A stretch of 64,000 nucleotides of DNA from Lachnospiraceae bacterium NK4A144 (GTDB lineage: Bacteria; Bacillota; Clostridia; Lachnospirales; Lachnospiraceae): assembly GCA_000424365.1 (NCBI GenBank), contig AUJT01000002.1, forward strand, positions 124,001-188,000, given 5' to 3'. Below are positions 25,473 to 34,274 of this stretch, one piece after another. Made by a program: the position numbers and the translations under genes. The notes under the pieces were generated by a model, which was not told the origin of the DNA, did no database searches, and saw only the letters and a list, made by a program, of their open reading frames with translations. The first letter of the stretch is position 1, and every line of letters starts with the position of its first letter.

Positions 25473-27131
25473 TTACTCTGCTGTACTCCCTGCTGTCATC
25501 TGCACATAAATTCCTAAAACTGCCGCGATTATCCAAAACGGTACATAAATAAAGAGATACCTCGCCTTTGCTTCAAAGATCAGTTCAAAAATAAAAACTC
25601 CCAAAAGCGACAAAAGAACAACATCTCTGAACCAGCCGCATCCTCCGGATAAAGTATCCTGCTCTGAGGTATTCTCCACTGCATTTTTTTTACTGTGGAT
25701 CAATCGTGTCACGATCCCCGCAGGCAACGCTGCCAACAATGATAACGTCAGGATCGTAAGCCACATTCCCTGCTCTATCAAACTAAACAGAGCATTATGC
25801 TCAGCTCCCACCTGTATCCATGCGAGTATGTGTGGTGTCAGTGCATTTGGAGAAACATACGGCATATCGCCAAAATCCGTTCCTGCAAAGAAATTTCCAT
25901 CGATTCCCCAGGCAAAAGTTCCATCGCCAAAGTTGATCATCGTCTTTCTGAAAAGATGTCTTATAAAGCCTGCTATGCCATACTCATCAAGGCGTTCCCT
26001 TGCGACTTCCATATTCTTCCGGCCACGCTCCGGACGAGGCAGTTCATTTGTAAAATTCGTGTCATCATTCGAGTAAACACCATCAGTCTCAGGATTCAGG
26101 CCCATCATGATGTAATGCGGCATCCCAAATTCCTTGTCAGAATTAAGCGGTATCCCAAGCGACGGATAAACAGCCTTGACTATAAATAAATGCACCAGTA
26201 CAAGCGTCACTCCAAAAAAGGCAAATGAAACAGCCATATCTCGTAACTGTTCAGAAATCTTCTTGCCGGGATTTCTTTTCTTTATTATTAATGGTGCAAA
26301 AAAGTGTACCACTTCAACTATTATAACAGCAATAGAAACTATGACTGTCTGAGGTTTAATGGCATATCCAATTGCCGAAAGAACACCAATAAGTCCCCAA
26401 GCGCCATATTTACTCGTTTTAGACCCTTCCTGCACTTTTATACGAACCGCGATGTGCAGGATCAATACCGGAAAGATCAGTCCCACCTGATCCGAGTACG
26501 TAATAATGAGCCACGGCGACAACCCGACAATCACCACATAAATGATCCAGGTGATCCATGATACGATAAACGGGTATTTTGCTCCGGCACTCATGAAAAC
26601 TCTGCGAACTGTGCGAAATATAAGCACTCCTGTCACAGAGAAAAGTAAACACTGAAAAACAGAGATTGCCAGCACCGATTCCGTTCCAAAGATAGATGAT
26701 ATCTTCAAAACTATCACATAGATCCAAACAAGCATCAGATTATTCGGATGCGCCGAAAAATAGTCCGCATTTATCGCCATCTGATCATGATGCATAATTT
26801 TGTACACTGCATCAAGCACCCCTGCCGGATCCCAGTCGGAATAAAAGAAACCACTCGACACAAATACAACTTCCGCTATAAAAAGAAGTACTGTACATAG
26901 GGGCAATACCTTTGCCGTGTGAACTGCCAGATACGACTCGAATTTATAAGCCTTTCCGCACTTTTTCTTTAGTACAATGCAGATCAGTGCAGTGATCACG
27001 AGCCCTATGGCCATCACATAGCCATTAGACATCATAAACTCGGGTTTCAGATAGTAATCCGTTATCGGAGCAACTGCGACCAGCAATATACAGGTCAGCC
27101 CCATTAGTAAAAAATACATCGCTGCTATCAC
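25473..27131 (-). CDS. Polytopic membrane protein, GT-C glycosyltransferase-like
   Basis: A 552-aa integral membrane protein with about eleven to twelve hydrophobic segments. An early outer loop reads YSDWDPAGVLDAVYKI then INADYFSAHPNNLMLVW, the type of acidic first loop seen in GT-C (GT39-like) enzymes that use polyprenyl-phosphate sugars. A large loop (about residues 315-425) carries GMPHYIMMGLNPETDGVYSN. The start is GTG: GAGG lies 8 nt upstream, while the next ATG is too far from it. It heads a three-gene unit with the PHP phosphatase and the acyltransferase, suggesting envelope glycan or lipid decoration. Exact activity unknown. Confidence 0.7.
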   Translation of the reverse strand: MIAAMYFLLMGLTCILLVAVAPITDYYLKPEFMMSNGYVMAIGLVITALICIVLKKKCGKAYKFESYLAVHTAKVLPLCTVLLFIAEVVFVSSGFFYSDWDPAGVLDAVYKIMHHDQMAINADYFSAHPNNLMLVWIYVIVLKISSIFGTESVLAISVFQCLLFSVTGVLIFRTVRRVFMSAGAKYPFIVSWITWIIYVVIVGLSPWLIITYSDQVGLIFPVLILHIAVRIKVQEGSKTSKYGAWGLIGVLSAIGYAIKPQTVIVSIAVIIVEVVHFFAPLIIKKRNPGKKISEQLRDMAVSFAFFGVTLVLVHLFIVKAVYPSLGIPLNSDKEFGMPHYIMMGLNPETDGVYSNDDTNFTNELPRPERGRKNMEVARERLDEYGIAGFIRHLFRKTMINFGDGTFAWGIDGNFFAGTDFGDMPYVSPNALTPHILAWIQVGAEHNALFSLIEQGMWLTILTLSLLAALPAGIVTRLIHSKKNAVENTSEQDTLSGGCGWFRDVVLLSLLGVFIFELIFEAKARYLFIYVPFWIIAAVLGIYVQMTAGSTAE

Positions 27132-27193
27132 GATCTATACCTCTTTCAATTTTTTCAGCGGCGTGGTACTTCCTGCTACCTGTGAACTACCAC

Positions 27194-27355
27194 CGCAATC
27201 TGTTACTGTTCACTCGCTTCCAGCTCGCTCACGTAACGGATTTTGCCAATTAAATCGCCTCCGGCGATGGGCAAAATCCAATGGCTTTTCATCTTTCTTG
27301 GTCGTAAACTCCGCAGCGTAGTGCTCCGTTTACGTTTGAACTGTTACCGCAATCT
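27194..27355. mobile_element. MITE-like element copy 2 with 8-bp flanking repeats
   Basis: The element spans 27202-27347 (146 bp), about 95% identical to copy 1 by eye. It begins GTTACTGTTCA and ends TGAACTGTTAC. Identical 8-bp repeats CGCAATCT abut both ends (27194-27201 and 27348-27355). The internal hairpin GGATTTTGCC/GGCAAAATCC is at 27238-27279. It lies between the divergent GT-C-like and DAHP synthase genes, so it may affect either promoter. Confidence 0.82.
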
Positions 27356-27460
27356 TATCCACTATACCATAAAACCAAGGACACTGTTGTTTTTCTTATC
27401 ACAGCGTGCTATGATATTTTATGACTTTAAAGTGATAAACAGAAAACACGAGGTAATCCC

Positions 27461-28492
27461 ATGTCCATCACATTTATAAAAAAACTTCCCACACCTGAGG
27501 AAATAAGACATGCCCTGCCTATGACCGAAGCCATGCAGAAAGCAAAGGCAGAGAGAGACAAAGAGATCGCAGATGTACTCACAGGAAACAGTGATAAATT
27601 TCTGGTCATCATCGGTCCCTGTTCTGCTGACAGCGAAGAACCCGTATGCGAGTATATACGCCGCCTTGCAAACGTAAATGAAAAAGTAAAAGACAAGCTC
27701 ATTCTGATCCCCAGGATCTATACAAATAAACCCAGAACGACCGGAGAAGGATACAAGGGAATCGTTCATCAGCCTGATCCCGAGGGTGAGACAGACTTCG
27801 AAAAAGGACTACTGGCAATGCGCCACATGCACACCAGAGCTATCAGAGAAACAGGTCTCACTGCTGCAGACGAGATGCTCTATCCCGATAACTGGGGATA
27901 CGTAAGCGACATTTTATCCTACGTAGCGATCGGAGCACGCTCCGTCGAGGATCAGCAGCACCGAATAGTCGTTTCCGGATTTGATGCTCCGTCAGGAATG
28001 AAAAATCCCACTTCCGGCGACCTGTCAGTAATGCTTAATTCCATCGTTGCAGCCCAGAGCGCTCATACCTTCACCTATCGCGGCTACGAGGTAAAAACAG
28101 ACGGAAATGAGCTGGCACATGCTATCCTCCGCGGTTCAGTTAATAAGCACGGAAACAGCATTCCCAATTATCACTATGAGGATCTGGAACTCCTTTGCGA
28201 GAAATACGCAGAGAGGGATCTGAAAAACCCTGCATGTGTCGTAGATGCCAACCATTCAAACTCCGGCAAAAAGTTCTACGAACAGATCCGTATCGTAAAA
28301 TCAGTTCTCTCTTCCAGACGTCACAATAAAAACATCGAAAAGATGGTAAAAGGCGTCATGATAGAAAGCTATCTGGAGGAAGGAAATCAGAAGATCAGCG
28401 ATCATATGACCTTCGGACAGTCGATCACCGATCCCTGTCTCGGTTGGGACGACAGCGAACGCCTTATCTACGACATCGCAGAAATGGTATAA
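27461..28492 (+). CDS. aroF: 3-deoxy-7-phosphoheptulonate synthase (class I)
   Basis: A 343-aa enzyme condensing phosphoenolpyruvate and erythrose 4-phosphate, the first step of the shikimate pathway. Landmarks: LVIIGPCSADSEEP, PRIYTNKPRTTGEGYKGI (substrate-binding KPRT), GARSVEDQQHR, GFDAPSGMKNPTSGD and VDANHSNSGKKF (metal histidine). The length and motifs fit the AroF/G/H type; the individual paralogue symbol is only a convention here. GAGG lies 7 nt before the ATG. It is a single-gene unit ended by a hairpin at 28514. Confidence 0.94.
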   Translation: MSITFIKKLPTPEEIRHALPMTEAMQKAKAERDKEIADVLTGNSDKFLVIIGPCSADSEEPVCEYIRRLANVNEKVKDKLILIPRIYTNKPRTTGEGYKGIVHQPDPEGETDFEKGLLAMRHMHTRAIRETGLTAADEMLYPDNWGYVSDILSYVAIGARSVEDQQHRIVVSGFDAPSGMKNPTSGDLSVMLNSIVAAQSAHTFTYRGYEVKTDGNELAHAILRGSVNKHGNSIPNYHYEDLELLCEKYAERDLKNPACVVDANHSNSGKKFYEQIRIVKSVLSSRRHNKNIEKMVKGVMIESYLEEGNQKISDHMTFGQSITDPCLGWDDSERLIYDIAEMV

Positions 28493-28513
28493 AAATATAC
28501 ACAGATATGTCAA

Positions 28514-28550
28514 AAGCGGCAGAACCTTATGAATAATGGTCCTGCCGCTT
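28514..28550 (+). terminator. Terminator of the DAHP synthase gene
   Basis: AAGCGGCAG pairs with CTGCCGCTT, with ACC/GGT extending the stem around an 11-nt loop; TTCATTT follows. It lies between convergent genes. Confidence 0.75.
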
Positions 28551-28574
28551 GTTCATTTCATATTCACTTTAATG

Positions 28575-29468
28575 TTAATGTCTCGGATGAGCTCTCTCGT
28601 ATACTTCTTTAAGATGATTTCTTGAAATATTTGCATATATCTGTGTAGTAGATATATCCGAATGGCCGAGCATTTCCTGCACAGAACGAAGATCCGCACC
28701 ATTTTCCATGAGATGCGCCGCAAAACTGTGCCTAAGCGTATGCGGTGTAATATCCGCTTCAATGCCGGCCTTTTTTGCATAGTACTTGATCAGTTTCCAA
28801 AAGCCCTGTCTGGACATGGGCACTCCTGAACAGTTCACGAACAGTGCCGTTTCCTCTTTATTATCAACCATGACATCTCTGGAATGAGCGAGATAATTAA
28901 GAAGCGCCGTCTTTGCCTCATTACCGAAAGGAATGATCCTGTCCTTTGAAGCATCATGGCACTCAACATATCCCATCGCCAGATTTACGTCTGTGGTCCT
29001 AAGCGAAATAAGTTCAGTCACACGCATACCGGTAGCGTAAAGCAGCTCCAGCATAGCCTTGTCCCTGTAGTCTTTCGGTGCATCCCCGGACGGCTGTTCC
29101 AACAGCCGGACAACCTCAGCAGTAGAAAGGATCGAAGGCAATTTCTTTTCGATCTTCGGTGCCTTAAGGTTTTCTGCCGGATTTTGGGTAAACTGCCCCT
29201 CTTTCACAAAATAGTGAAAAAAGGCTTTCATGGACGCAATATTACGTGAAACCGTAGCCGCTGTGAAATTTTTATTCTCAAGATCAAGGATATACGAAGA
29301 CAAAGTTATCTCCGTAACTTCAGAGCCATCAGTCACTCCATGCGCCTGCAGATAGTCGGACATCTTACGCAGATCACGCTTGTACGAGAGCTGCGTGTTC
29401 TCTGAAGCCTTTTTGACATTATGTAAATATTTTATGAACTCCAGAATCTGTTCGTCAATCTTCCCCAT
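28575..29468 (-). CDS. xerD: Tyrosine site-specific recombinase (XerC/XerD type)
   Basis: A 297-aa recombinase that resolves chromosome dimers or moves DNA by strand exchange. The N-terminal SAM-like DNA-binding domain covers residues 5-90. The catalytic set is complete: R149 (GMRVTEL), K175 (ASKDRIIP), H243 and R246 (HTLRHSF), H269 (LGHSDIS) and nucleophile Y278 (TTQIYAN). The size matches XerC/XerD rather than phage integrases, and no integrated element surrounds it. The ATG at 29468 has GGAG 8 nt upstream. XerC versus XerD cannot be decided from this window. Confidence 0.9.
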   Translation of the reverse strand: MGKIDEQILEFIKYLHNVKKASENTQLSYKRDLRKMSDYLQAHGVTDGSEVTEITLSSYILDLENKNFTAATVSRNIASMKAFFHYFVKEGQFTQNPAENLKAPKIEKKLPSILSTAEVVRLLEQPSGDAPKDYRDKAMLELLYATGMRVTELISLRTTDVNLAMGYVECHDASKDRIIPFGNEAKTALLNYLAHSRDVMVDNKEETALFVNCSGVPMSRQGFWKLIKYYAKKAGIEADITPHTLRHSFAAHLMENGADLRSVQEMLGHSDISTTQIYANISRNHLKEVYERAHPRH

Positions 29469-29594
29469 ACACACTTCTCCAAAGACAGTGATTCTCCATT
29501 TCACCGTCAGTAAATTCATTATATATGTGGATTCGACTAAAAGCAATCACGTTTTTTCCCATAAATTCAGCATTTTTTCTGTTGAAAAGACAAA

Positions 29595-29646
29595 AATCAC
29601 AACATATCGCCTCTCAAAATTAAATCGAGCGCAACATGTTGTGATT
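29595..29646 (-). terminator. Terminator of the aminotransferase gene
   Basis: On the transcribed strand AATCACAACAT pairs with ATGTTGTGATT (11 bp, about 30-nt loop) and is followed by TTTTTG. The large loop is unusual for a terminator. Confidence 0.6.
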
Positions 29647-29688
29647 ATGTAAATCAAAATAATCTTCTGAATTTATGTAAATTAATTA

Positions 29689-30915
29689 TCAGCCTGCCAT
29701 CTCATCGCTCTTAACAGCTTCCAGAGCGTTCAGGAATGCTTCGATACGATCCATTCCCTTCTTGATCGTCTCCTTTGAGATCGCATAGGAGAGACGGATA
29801 TGCTTCGGGAATCCGAAGTCTGCACACGGTACTACAGCAACCTCATAATCATTCAGGAGGATCTCTGCGAGTCTGTGAGTAGTCTCGATCTTCTCACCCT
29901 TGTAGCAAAGCTCAAGTGCCTCAGAGAAATCACAGAAAAGATAGAATGCTCCCTCAGGCTTCGGTGCTGTTACATAAGGCATGGCAGCAACTCTCTCATA
30001 AATGTACTTACCGCGCTCCTCAAATGCCTGTCTCATGGATTCTACTTCATCCTGAGGACCGTTCAGAGCTTCAACAGCAGCCTTCTGTGCAACAGAGTTA
30101 ACATTAGAAGTACTGTGGGACTGTACAGAACCCATAACCTTTGCAAGCTCCCTAGTAGAACCTGTGTAACCTACTCTCCAGCCTGTCATGGAGTAGCTCT
30201 TACTGAGACCGGAGCATGTGATGGTCCTCTCATAAGCCTCCGGACCAAATGATGCCATGCTCACATACTCTTCTCCTGTGTACATGAGATTCTCATACAT
30301 CTCATCAGATACACAATATATATCATTTTTCACGATGAAATCAGCAATAGGCTTCAGCTCTTCACGGGAATAGATCATTCCTGTAGGGTTATTCGGATTG
30401 CACATGATAAGAGCCTTTGTCTTAGGAGTAACAACCTTCTCAAGCTGCTCAGCGGTAACCTTGTAATTATTCGCGGTTTCTCCGTATACGAATACCGGTA
30501 CGCCGCCTGCAAGCTTAACCATCTCCGGATAAGAAAGCCAGTAAGGTGCCGGGATGATCACTTCATCGCCCGGATTGATGATGGCACGGAAAATATTGGT
30601 AAGCGCATGCTTTCCACCGTTGCTGATAACGATCTGATCAGCTGCATAATCAAGGTGATTAAATCTCTTGAACTTCTGTGAAATGGCTTCCTTAAGTTCA
30701 TTTATACCTGATGCCGGTGTGTAATTTGTAAAACCATCCTGAATTGCCTTGATCGCTGCATCACAGATATTCTTAGGTGTAGGGAAATCCGGCTCACCTG
30801 CTCCAAATCCTACAATATCTCTTCCCTCTGCCTTAAGAGCCTTTGCCTTAGCTGTGATCACCAGAGTAGATGAAGGTTTTACGTTCTTTGCCTTTTCCGA
30901 TAATGTCAGTGCCAT
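29689..30915 (-). CDS. PLP-dependent aminotransferase, aspartate aminotransferase type
   Basis: A 408-aa class I aminotransferase (subgroup I-gamma, AspB-like of Firmicutes). Landmarks: FGAGEPDFPTPKNICDAA, NYTPASGINELKEAI, MCNPNNPTGMIYS (aspartate region), and the PLP lysine in CSGLSKSYSMTGWRVGY, then EGAFYLFCD and RLSYAIS with the carboxylate-binding arginine. It most likely exchanges amino groups between aspartate and 2-oxoglutarate. Its promoter is at 31078-31106. The gene is divergent from panT and is a single-gene unit. Confidence 0.93.
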   Translation of the reverse strand: MALTLSEKAKNVKPSSTLVITAKAKALKAEGRDIVGFGAGEPDFPTPKNICDAAIKAIQDGFTNYTPASGINELKEAISQKFKRFNHLDYAADQIVISNGGKHALTNIFRAIINPGDEVIIPAPYWLSYPEMVKLAGGVPVFVYGETANNYKVTAEQLEKVVTPKTKALIMCNPNNPTGMIYSREELKPIADFIVKNDIYCVSDEMYENLMYTGEEYVSMASFGPEAYERTITCSGLSKSYSMTGWRVGYTGSTRELAKVMGSVQSHSTSNVNSVAQKAAVEALNGPQDEVESMRQAFEERGKYIYERVAAMPYVTAPKPEGAFYLFCDFSEALELCYKGEKIETTHRLAEILLNDYEVAVVPCADFGFPKHIRLSYAISKETIKKGMDRIEAFLNALEAVKSDEMAG

Positions 30916-31077
30916 TTGTTGTTTTCTCCTTTTTTACCAACCGCCTGCCGTATTCATGTGTGCAATTTTATGATTGCTGTGTTTTACGTGCTTTCGCGTG
31001 TCTTTCTTTAACGGATTAACGTTAAAAACTGTCCGCTTATCAAAGACATTAGTCCGCTCATGATGCACACGTGCTTT

Positions 31078-31106
31078 AATATACCACCGTGAAATGTTTT
31101 TTTCAA
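31078..31106 (-). promoter_or_regulatory. Predicted promoter of the aminotransferase gene
   Basis: Minus strand: -35 TTGAAA (31101-31106), 17-bp spacer, -10 TATATT (31078-31083) with an extended TGG before it. This leaves a leader of about 155 nt. Confidence 0.65.
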
Positions 31107-31147
31107 TACACAATTATCAATTTCTTCTCCTATTTATCCCTCTATAA

Positions 31148-31176
31148 TTGACAAAAGAATATCAATATGTTAGTTT
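31148..31176 (+). promoter_or_regulatory. Predicted promoter of panT
   Basis: -35 TTGACA (31148-31153, perfect consensus), 17-bp spacer, and a weak -10 TAGTTT (31171-31176) with an extended TGT. Transcription would start near 31183, just before the TGCTGT arm of the leader. Confidence 0.55.
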
Positions 31177-31184
31177 TTCACGTG

Positions 31185-31267
31185 TGCTGTATCTGTTTCG
31201 CACCCGTAAAGGCAAATCGGTGCCGCGGCAATACGACGAGCGTGAAGAGCGCATCGGTAGAACAGCA
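31185..31267 (+). promoter_or_regulatory. Structured 5' leader of panT, candidate cis-regulatory RNA
   Basis: TGCTGT at 31185-31190 and ACAGCA at 31262-31267 form an outer stem that starts at about the first transcribed base and ends four nt before the AAGGAGG. Inside, GCACC/GGTGC and GGCA/TGCC can pair, and the word ATCGGT occurs twice. The compact layout and closeness to the RBS suggest ligand- or protein-dependent control of translation. I could not match it to a known riboswitch class. Confidence 0.4.
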
Positions 31268-31284
31268 ACCAAGGAGGATTTATT

Positions 31285-31962
31285 ATGGAAAACAACAACA
31301 CAGCTGTTGCATCTACAGGCGTGCACAATCGTACTCAGAGCCTGGTTCTTTTGTCACTTTTCACTGCTATCATTCTGATCATGGCGTTCGTTCCAAATCT
31401 CGGATATATCAATCTTATCCTGATCAAAGCGACCCTGATCCACATCCCTGTTATAATCGGTTCCATCTTTCTCGGTCCGAAAAAGGGAGCATTTCTCGGC
31501 GGCGTATTTGGTGCAACAAGCTTCATTAACAACACTATCAACCCAAGTGTAATGAGTTTCGCTTTTTCACCTGTAGTTTCTTTTGGTATGTTCGGTGTCA
31601 GCGGAATCTTCCGTACACTTTTCACCTGTTTCGTATCACGTATAATGATCGGCGTCGTTGCTTACTACATCTATAAGGGTGTTCGCAAGGCTATCAAGGC
31701 AAAGACATCCAGGCCGATCGCACTCGCTGTTGCAGGCGTCACAGGAGCTCTTACAAATACTATCCTTGTTATGGGCGGTATCGCAGTTCTTTATTCCGCA
31801 GCATATGCTGAGGCAAAGCAGATGTCACAGGCAGCTGTTTTCAATACGATCCTTGGTGTCGTATTCGGACAGGGACTCATGGAGGCTATCGTTTCAGGCG
31901 TCATCGTAACAGCAGTCGGCTCCGCCATCATGGCTGCAACTCATTCAGATACACGTGCCTGA
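31285..31962 (+). CDS. panT: ECF transporter S component, predicted pantothenate-specific PanT
   Basis: A 225-aa substrate-binding membrane subunit of an energy-coupling factor transporter. Six hydrophobic segments are visible, starting at about residue 20 (LVLLSLFTAIILIMAFVPNL). The loop LIKATLIHIPVIIGSIFLGPKKGA is typical of the S-component fold, where the shared EcfAAT module docks. The specificity call rests on its place just upstream of coaBC and near coaX; Firmicutes pantothenate importers occur in this context. Riboflavin or another vitamin is less likely. RBS AAGGAGG lies 7 nt before the ATG. Confidence 0.75.
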   Translation: MENNNTAVASTGVHNRTQSLVLLSLFTAIILIMAFVPNLGYINLILIKATLIHIPVIIGSIFLGPKKGAFLGGVFGATSFINNTINPSVMSFAFSPVVSFGMFGVSGIFRTLFTCFVSRIMIGVVAYYIYKGVRKAIKAKTSRPIALAVAGVTGALTNTILVMGGIAVLYSAAYAEAKQMSQAAVFNTILGVVFGQGLMEAIVSGVIVTAVGSAIMAATHSDTRA

Positions 31963-32091
31963 CTATTACGTTACCGGTCATCTAAACCGTAACACAGACA
32001 ACTGCATAAAGATAACGATTTACCCGGAAGCACGCTCTTCCGGGTAAATTTTAATTAGAAATCGTCCACTAACTAAACGAAAGGAAAAATC

Positions 32092-33285
32092 ATGAAAAAT
32101 CTGCTTTTAGTTGTAAGCGGTTCTATCGCTGCTTATAAAGCTGCCGACCTTTCACATATGTTTGTAAAAGCCGGCGTAAATGTAAACGTACTGATGACTG
32201 CCAATGCAGCCAATTTCATCAATCCAATAACCTTTGAATCACTGACTCATAATAAATGTATCATCGATACTTTTGACAGAAACTTTGAATTTAAGATAGG
32301 TCATGTAAGTCTCGCACAGTCAAGTGACGCAGTCCTCGTCGCTCCTGCCAGTGCAAATATCATCGGAAAGATTGCAAACGGTATCGCAGATGATATGGCT
32401 ACCACAACGATCATGGCCTGTAAATGCCCGATCTACATCGCGCCTGCCATGAACACAAATATGTTCCAGAATCCTATCATGCAAGACAATCTCAAAAAAC
32501 TCGAGCGTTTTGGATATCACATCATCCAGCCCGCAAGCGGACTCCTGGCATGTGGTGACGTAGGCGCAGGCAAGCTGCCTCCGATAGAGGATCTCTATGA
32601 AACTCTAATGCTCGAACTCAGCCACGAACACGATATGGTCGGAAAGAAAGTACTGATAACTGCAGGTCCCACTGAGGAAGCACTGGATCCTGTACGATTC
32701 ATTACAAACCATTCCACCGGAAAGATGGGCTATGCCCTTGCGAGAGCTGCAGCAAGACGAGGCGCCGATGTCACCCTGGTAAGCGGTCCCGTCTCTCTGA
32801 AAGCTCCTCTCGGTGTAAATACGGTCAAGATCACTTCAGCAGCCGATATGGCACGTGAGGTCATTGGTCGCGCGGATTCTACAGATATATTCGTTCTGGC
32901 AGCCGCTGTTGCGGACTACCGACCTGTAAACGTGGCTTCAGAAAAGATAAAGAAAAAGGCAGGTCAGGAAAACGAAGAATTCTCACTTCCTCTGACCCGT
33001 ACTCAGGACATCCTTGACTGGCTCGGTCACCACCGTCACGGAGATGAAGTCATCTGCGGCTTTGCCATGGAAACTGAAAATCTCCTTGCAAATGCCCACT
33101 CAAAGCTTGAAAGAAAAAATGCAGATATGATCTGTGCTAATTCAATTAGAGCTGAGGGCGCAGGTTTCGGAACCGATACAAACCGCATCACTATCATCAC
33201 TAAGGACACCGAAAAAGAACTCGACATAATGAGTAAAGACGATGTATCAGATGCGATCTACGACCAGATCCTGAGCATCAGATAA
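32092..33285 (+). CDS. coaBC: Bifunctional phosphopantothenoylcysteine decarboxylase / phosphopantothenate-cysteine ligase
   Basis: A 397-aa bifunctional enzyme of coenzyme A synthesis. The N-terminal CoaC flavoprotein half (about residues 1-185) has VVSGSIAAYKAADL and the PAMNTNMFQNPIMQ motif, with the active cysteine in SGLLACGDVGAGKLP. The C-terminal CoaB half has ITAGPTEEALDPVRFITNHS and the following TGKMGYALA, and the lysine-containing AAVADYRPVN...KIKK. It adds cysteine to 4'-phosphopantothenate and decarboxylates the product. It follows panT and converges on coaX. RBS AAGGAA is 5 nt from the ATG. Confidence 0.95.
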   Translation: MKNLLLVVSGSIAAYKAADLSHMFVKAGVNVNVLMTANAANFINPITFESLTHNKCIIDTFDRNFEFKIGHVSLAQSSDAVLVAPASANIIGKIANGIADDMATTTIMACKCPIYIAPAMNTNMFQNPIMQDNLKKLERFGYHIIQPASGLLACGDVGAGKLPPIEDLYETLMLELSHEHDMVGKKVLITAGPTEEALDPVRFITNHSTGKMGYALARAAARRGADVTLVSGPVSLKAPLGVNTVKITSAADMAREVIGRADSTDIFVLAAAVADYRPVNVASEKIKKKAGQENEEFSLPLTRTQDILDWLGHHRHGDEVICGFAMETENLLANAHSKLERKNADMICANSIRAEGAGFGTDTNRITIITKDTEKELDIMSKDDVSDAIYDQILSIR

Positions 33286-33337
33286 ATAGAAACAGGTAAA
33301 TAGAAACACTAACGGAATTTCCTAAAAGCAAAAAAAA

Positions 33338-33368
33338 TCCCGGAGTCACTAAACTTCTGACTCCGGGA
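33338..33368. terminator. Bidirectional terminator between coaBC and coaX
   Basis: TCCCGGAGTCA pairs with TGACTCCGGGA (11 bp, 9-nt loop). An A-run on the left and ATATTTTT on the right give T-tracts in both directions, fitting the two converging genes. Confidence 0.9.
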
Positions 33369-33399
33369 ATATTTTTACACTGATCTTTATACCTTATCC

Positions 33400-34194
33400 T
33401 TATTTCTTTACATGCTTGCCTGTCTTATCAGCATTCTTATCATAAATGATCTTTAAGCCCTTAAGCATAAGGTCATTATCAAGTATGATCTCACGTCTGC
33501 ACTTGGGTATTATAACCTTTGCAAGACCACCTGTAGCAACTACCTTGCACTTATATCCAAGCTCATCTTCAAATCTCTCCACAATACCATCAACCTGCGC
33601 TGCCTGTCCATTTATGATACCACTCTTCATACAGTCCACAGTATTTGTTCCGATAAAGTTCTTAGGAGCTGCCAGTGAAACTCTGGGAAGTTGGGAAGTC
33701 TTTGTTACCAGCGCTTCCAGTGATGCCTGTACACCCGGCAGGATCACGCCACCGATATAACAGTTATCCTTATCGATAACTGTTATAGTGGTTGCAGTAC
33801 CCATATCTACAACGATGAGAGGTGCGCCATACTCTGTCATACCTGCAACCGAATCAACCACCAGGTCTGCACCCATAGTACGCGGATCATCAAGACGGAT
33901 ATTAAGTCCTGTCTTAAGTCCTGCACCGACTACCATTGGCGAAATGTGGAGAAGTTTCCGCACTGCTGACTTAAGAATGTGTGTCAGCGGCGGTACGACC
34001 GACGAAATGATGCATCCATCGATATCCTCATCCTTTACACCATGAAGTTCAAAAACAGTCTTTATAACGACCGCATACTCCATCTCTGTCTTATTGATGT
34101 CTGTAGAAATACGTTCTGTGCAACGGATACTTCCGTCCTCATCTACTACACCAACCTCGATATTTGTGTTTCCCATGTCAATTGCAAGTAACAT
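33400..34194 (-). CDS. coaX: Type III pantothenate kinase
   Basis: A 264-aa ASKHA-fold kinase that phosphorylates pantothenate, the first step of coenzyme A synthesis. The family opening LLAIDMGNTNIEVGV binds ATP phosphates; RTMGADLVVDSVAG is the pantothenate-binding region; VVDMGTATTITVID holds the catalytic aspartate region; GGVILPGVQASLEAL and VVATGGLAKVI follow. With panT and coaBC it gives uptake, phosphorylation, cysteine ligation and decarboxylation in one locus. It is 80 nt downstream of the helicase gene. The first strong RBS-like sequence is 13 nt from the ATG, slightly far. Confidence 0.95.
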   Translation of the reverse strand: MLLAIDMGNTNIEVGVVDEDGSIRCTERISTDINKTEMEYAVVIKTVFELHGVKDEDIDGCIISSVVPPLTHILKSAVRKLLHISPMVVGAGLKTGLNIRLDDPRTMGADLVVDSVAGMTEYGAPLIVVDMGTATTITVIDKDNCYIGGVILPGVQASLEALVTKTSQLPRVSLAAPKNFIGTNTVDCMKSGIINGQAAQVDGIVERFEDELGYKCKVVATGGLAKVIIPKCRREIILDNDLMLKGLKIIYDKNADKTGKHVKK

Positions 34195-34274
34195 CTTTTT
34201 ACGTAAGCTCCTCTATCTTTTCCTCAAGTTTATAACAACTCCAAAAACCGATATATAAGGTCAACTTAGATCAT

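Noticed and set aside
28575-29468. Integrase marking a mobile island
   Set aside because: Size and domain order fit chromosomal XerC/XerD; no attachment repeats, phage or conjugation genes are nearby.
31185-31267. c-di-GMP (GEMM) or THF riboswitch upstream of panT
   Set aside because: GGCAAATC looks like part of GEMM-I, but the conserved GACGCAAAG block and the tetraloop receptor are missing; the THF consensus does not fit either.
31148-31378. 76-codon frame overlapping the panT promoter and start
   Set aside because: Its TTG start is the -35 box itself, there is no RBS, and it runs out of frame through panT.
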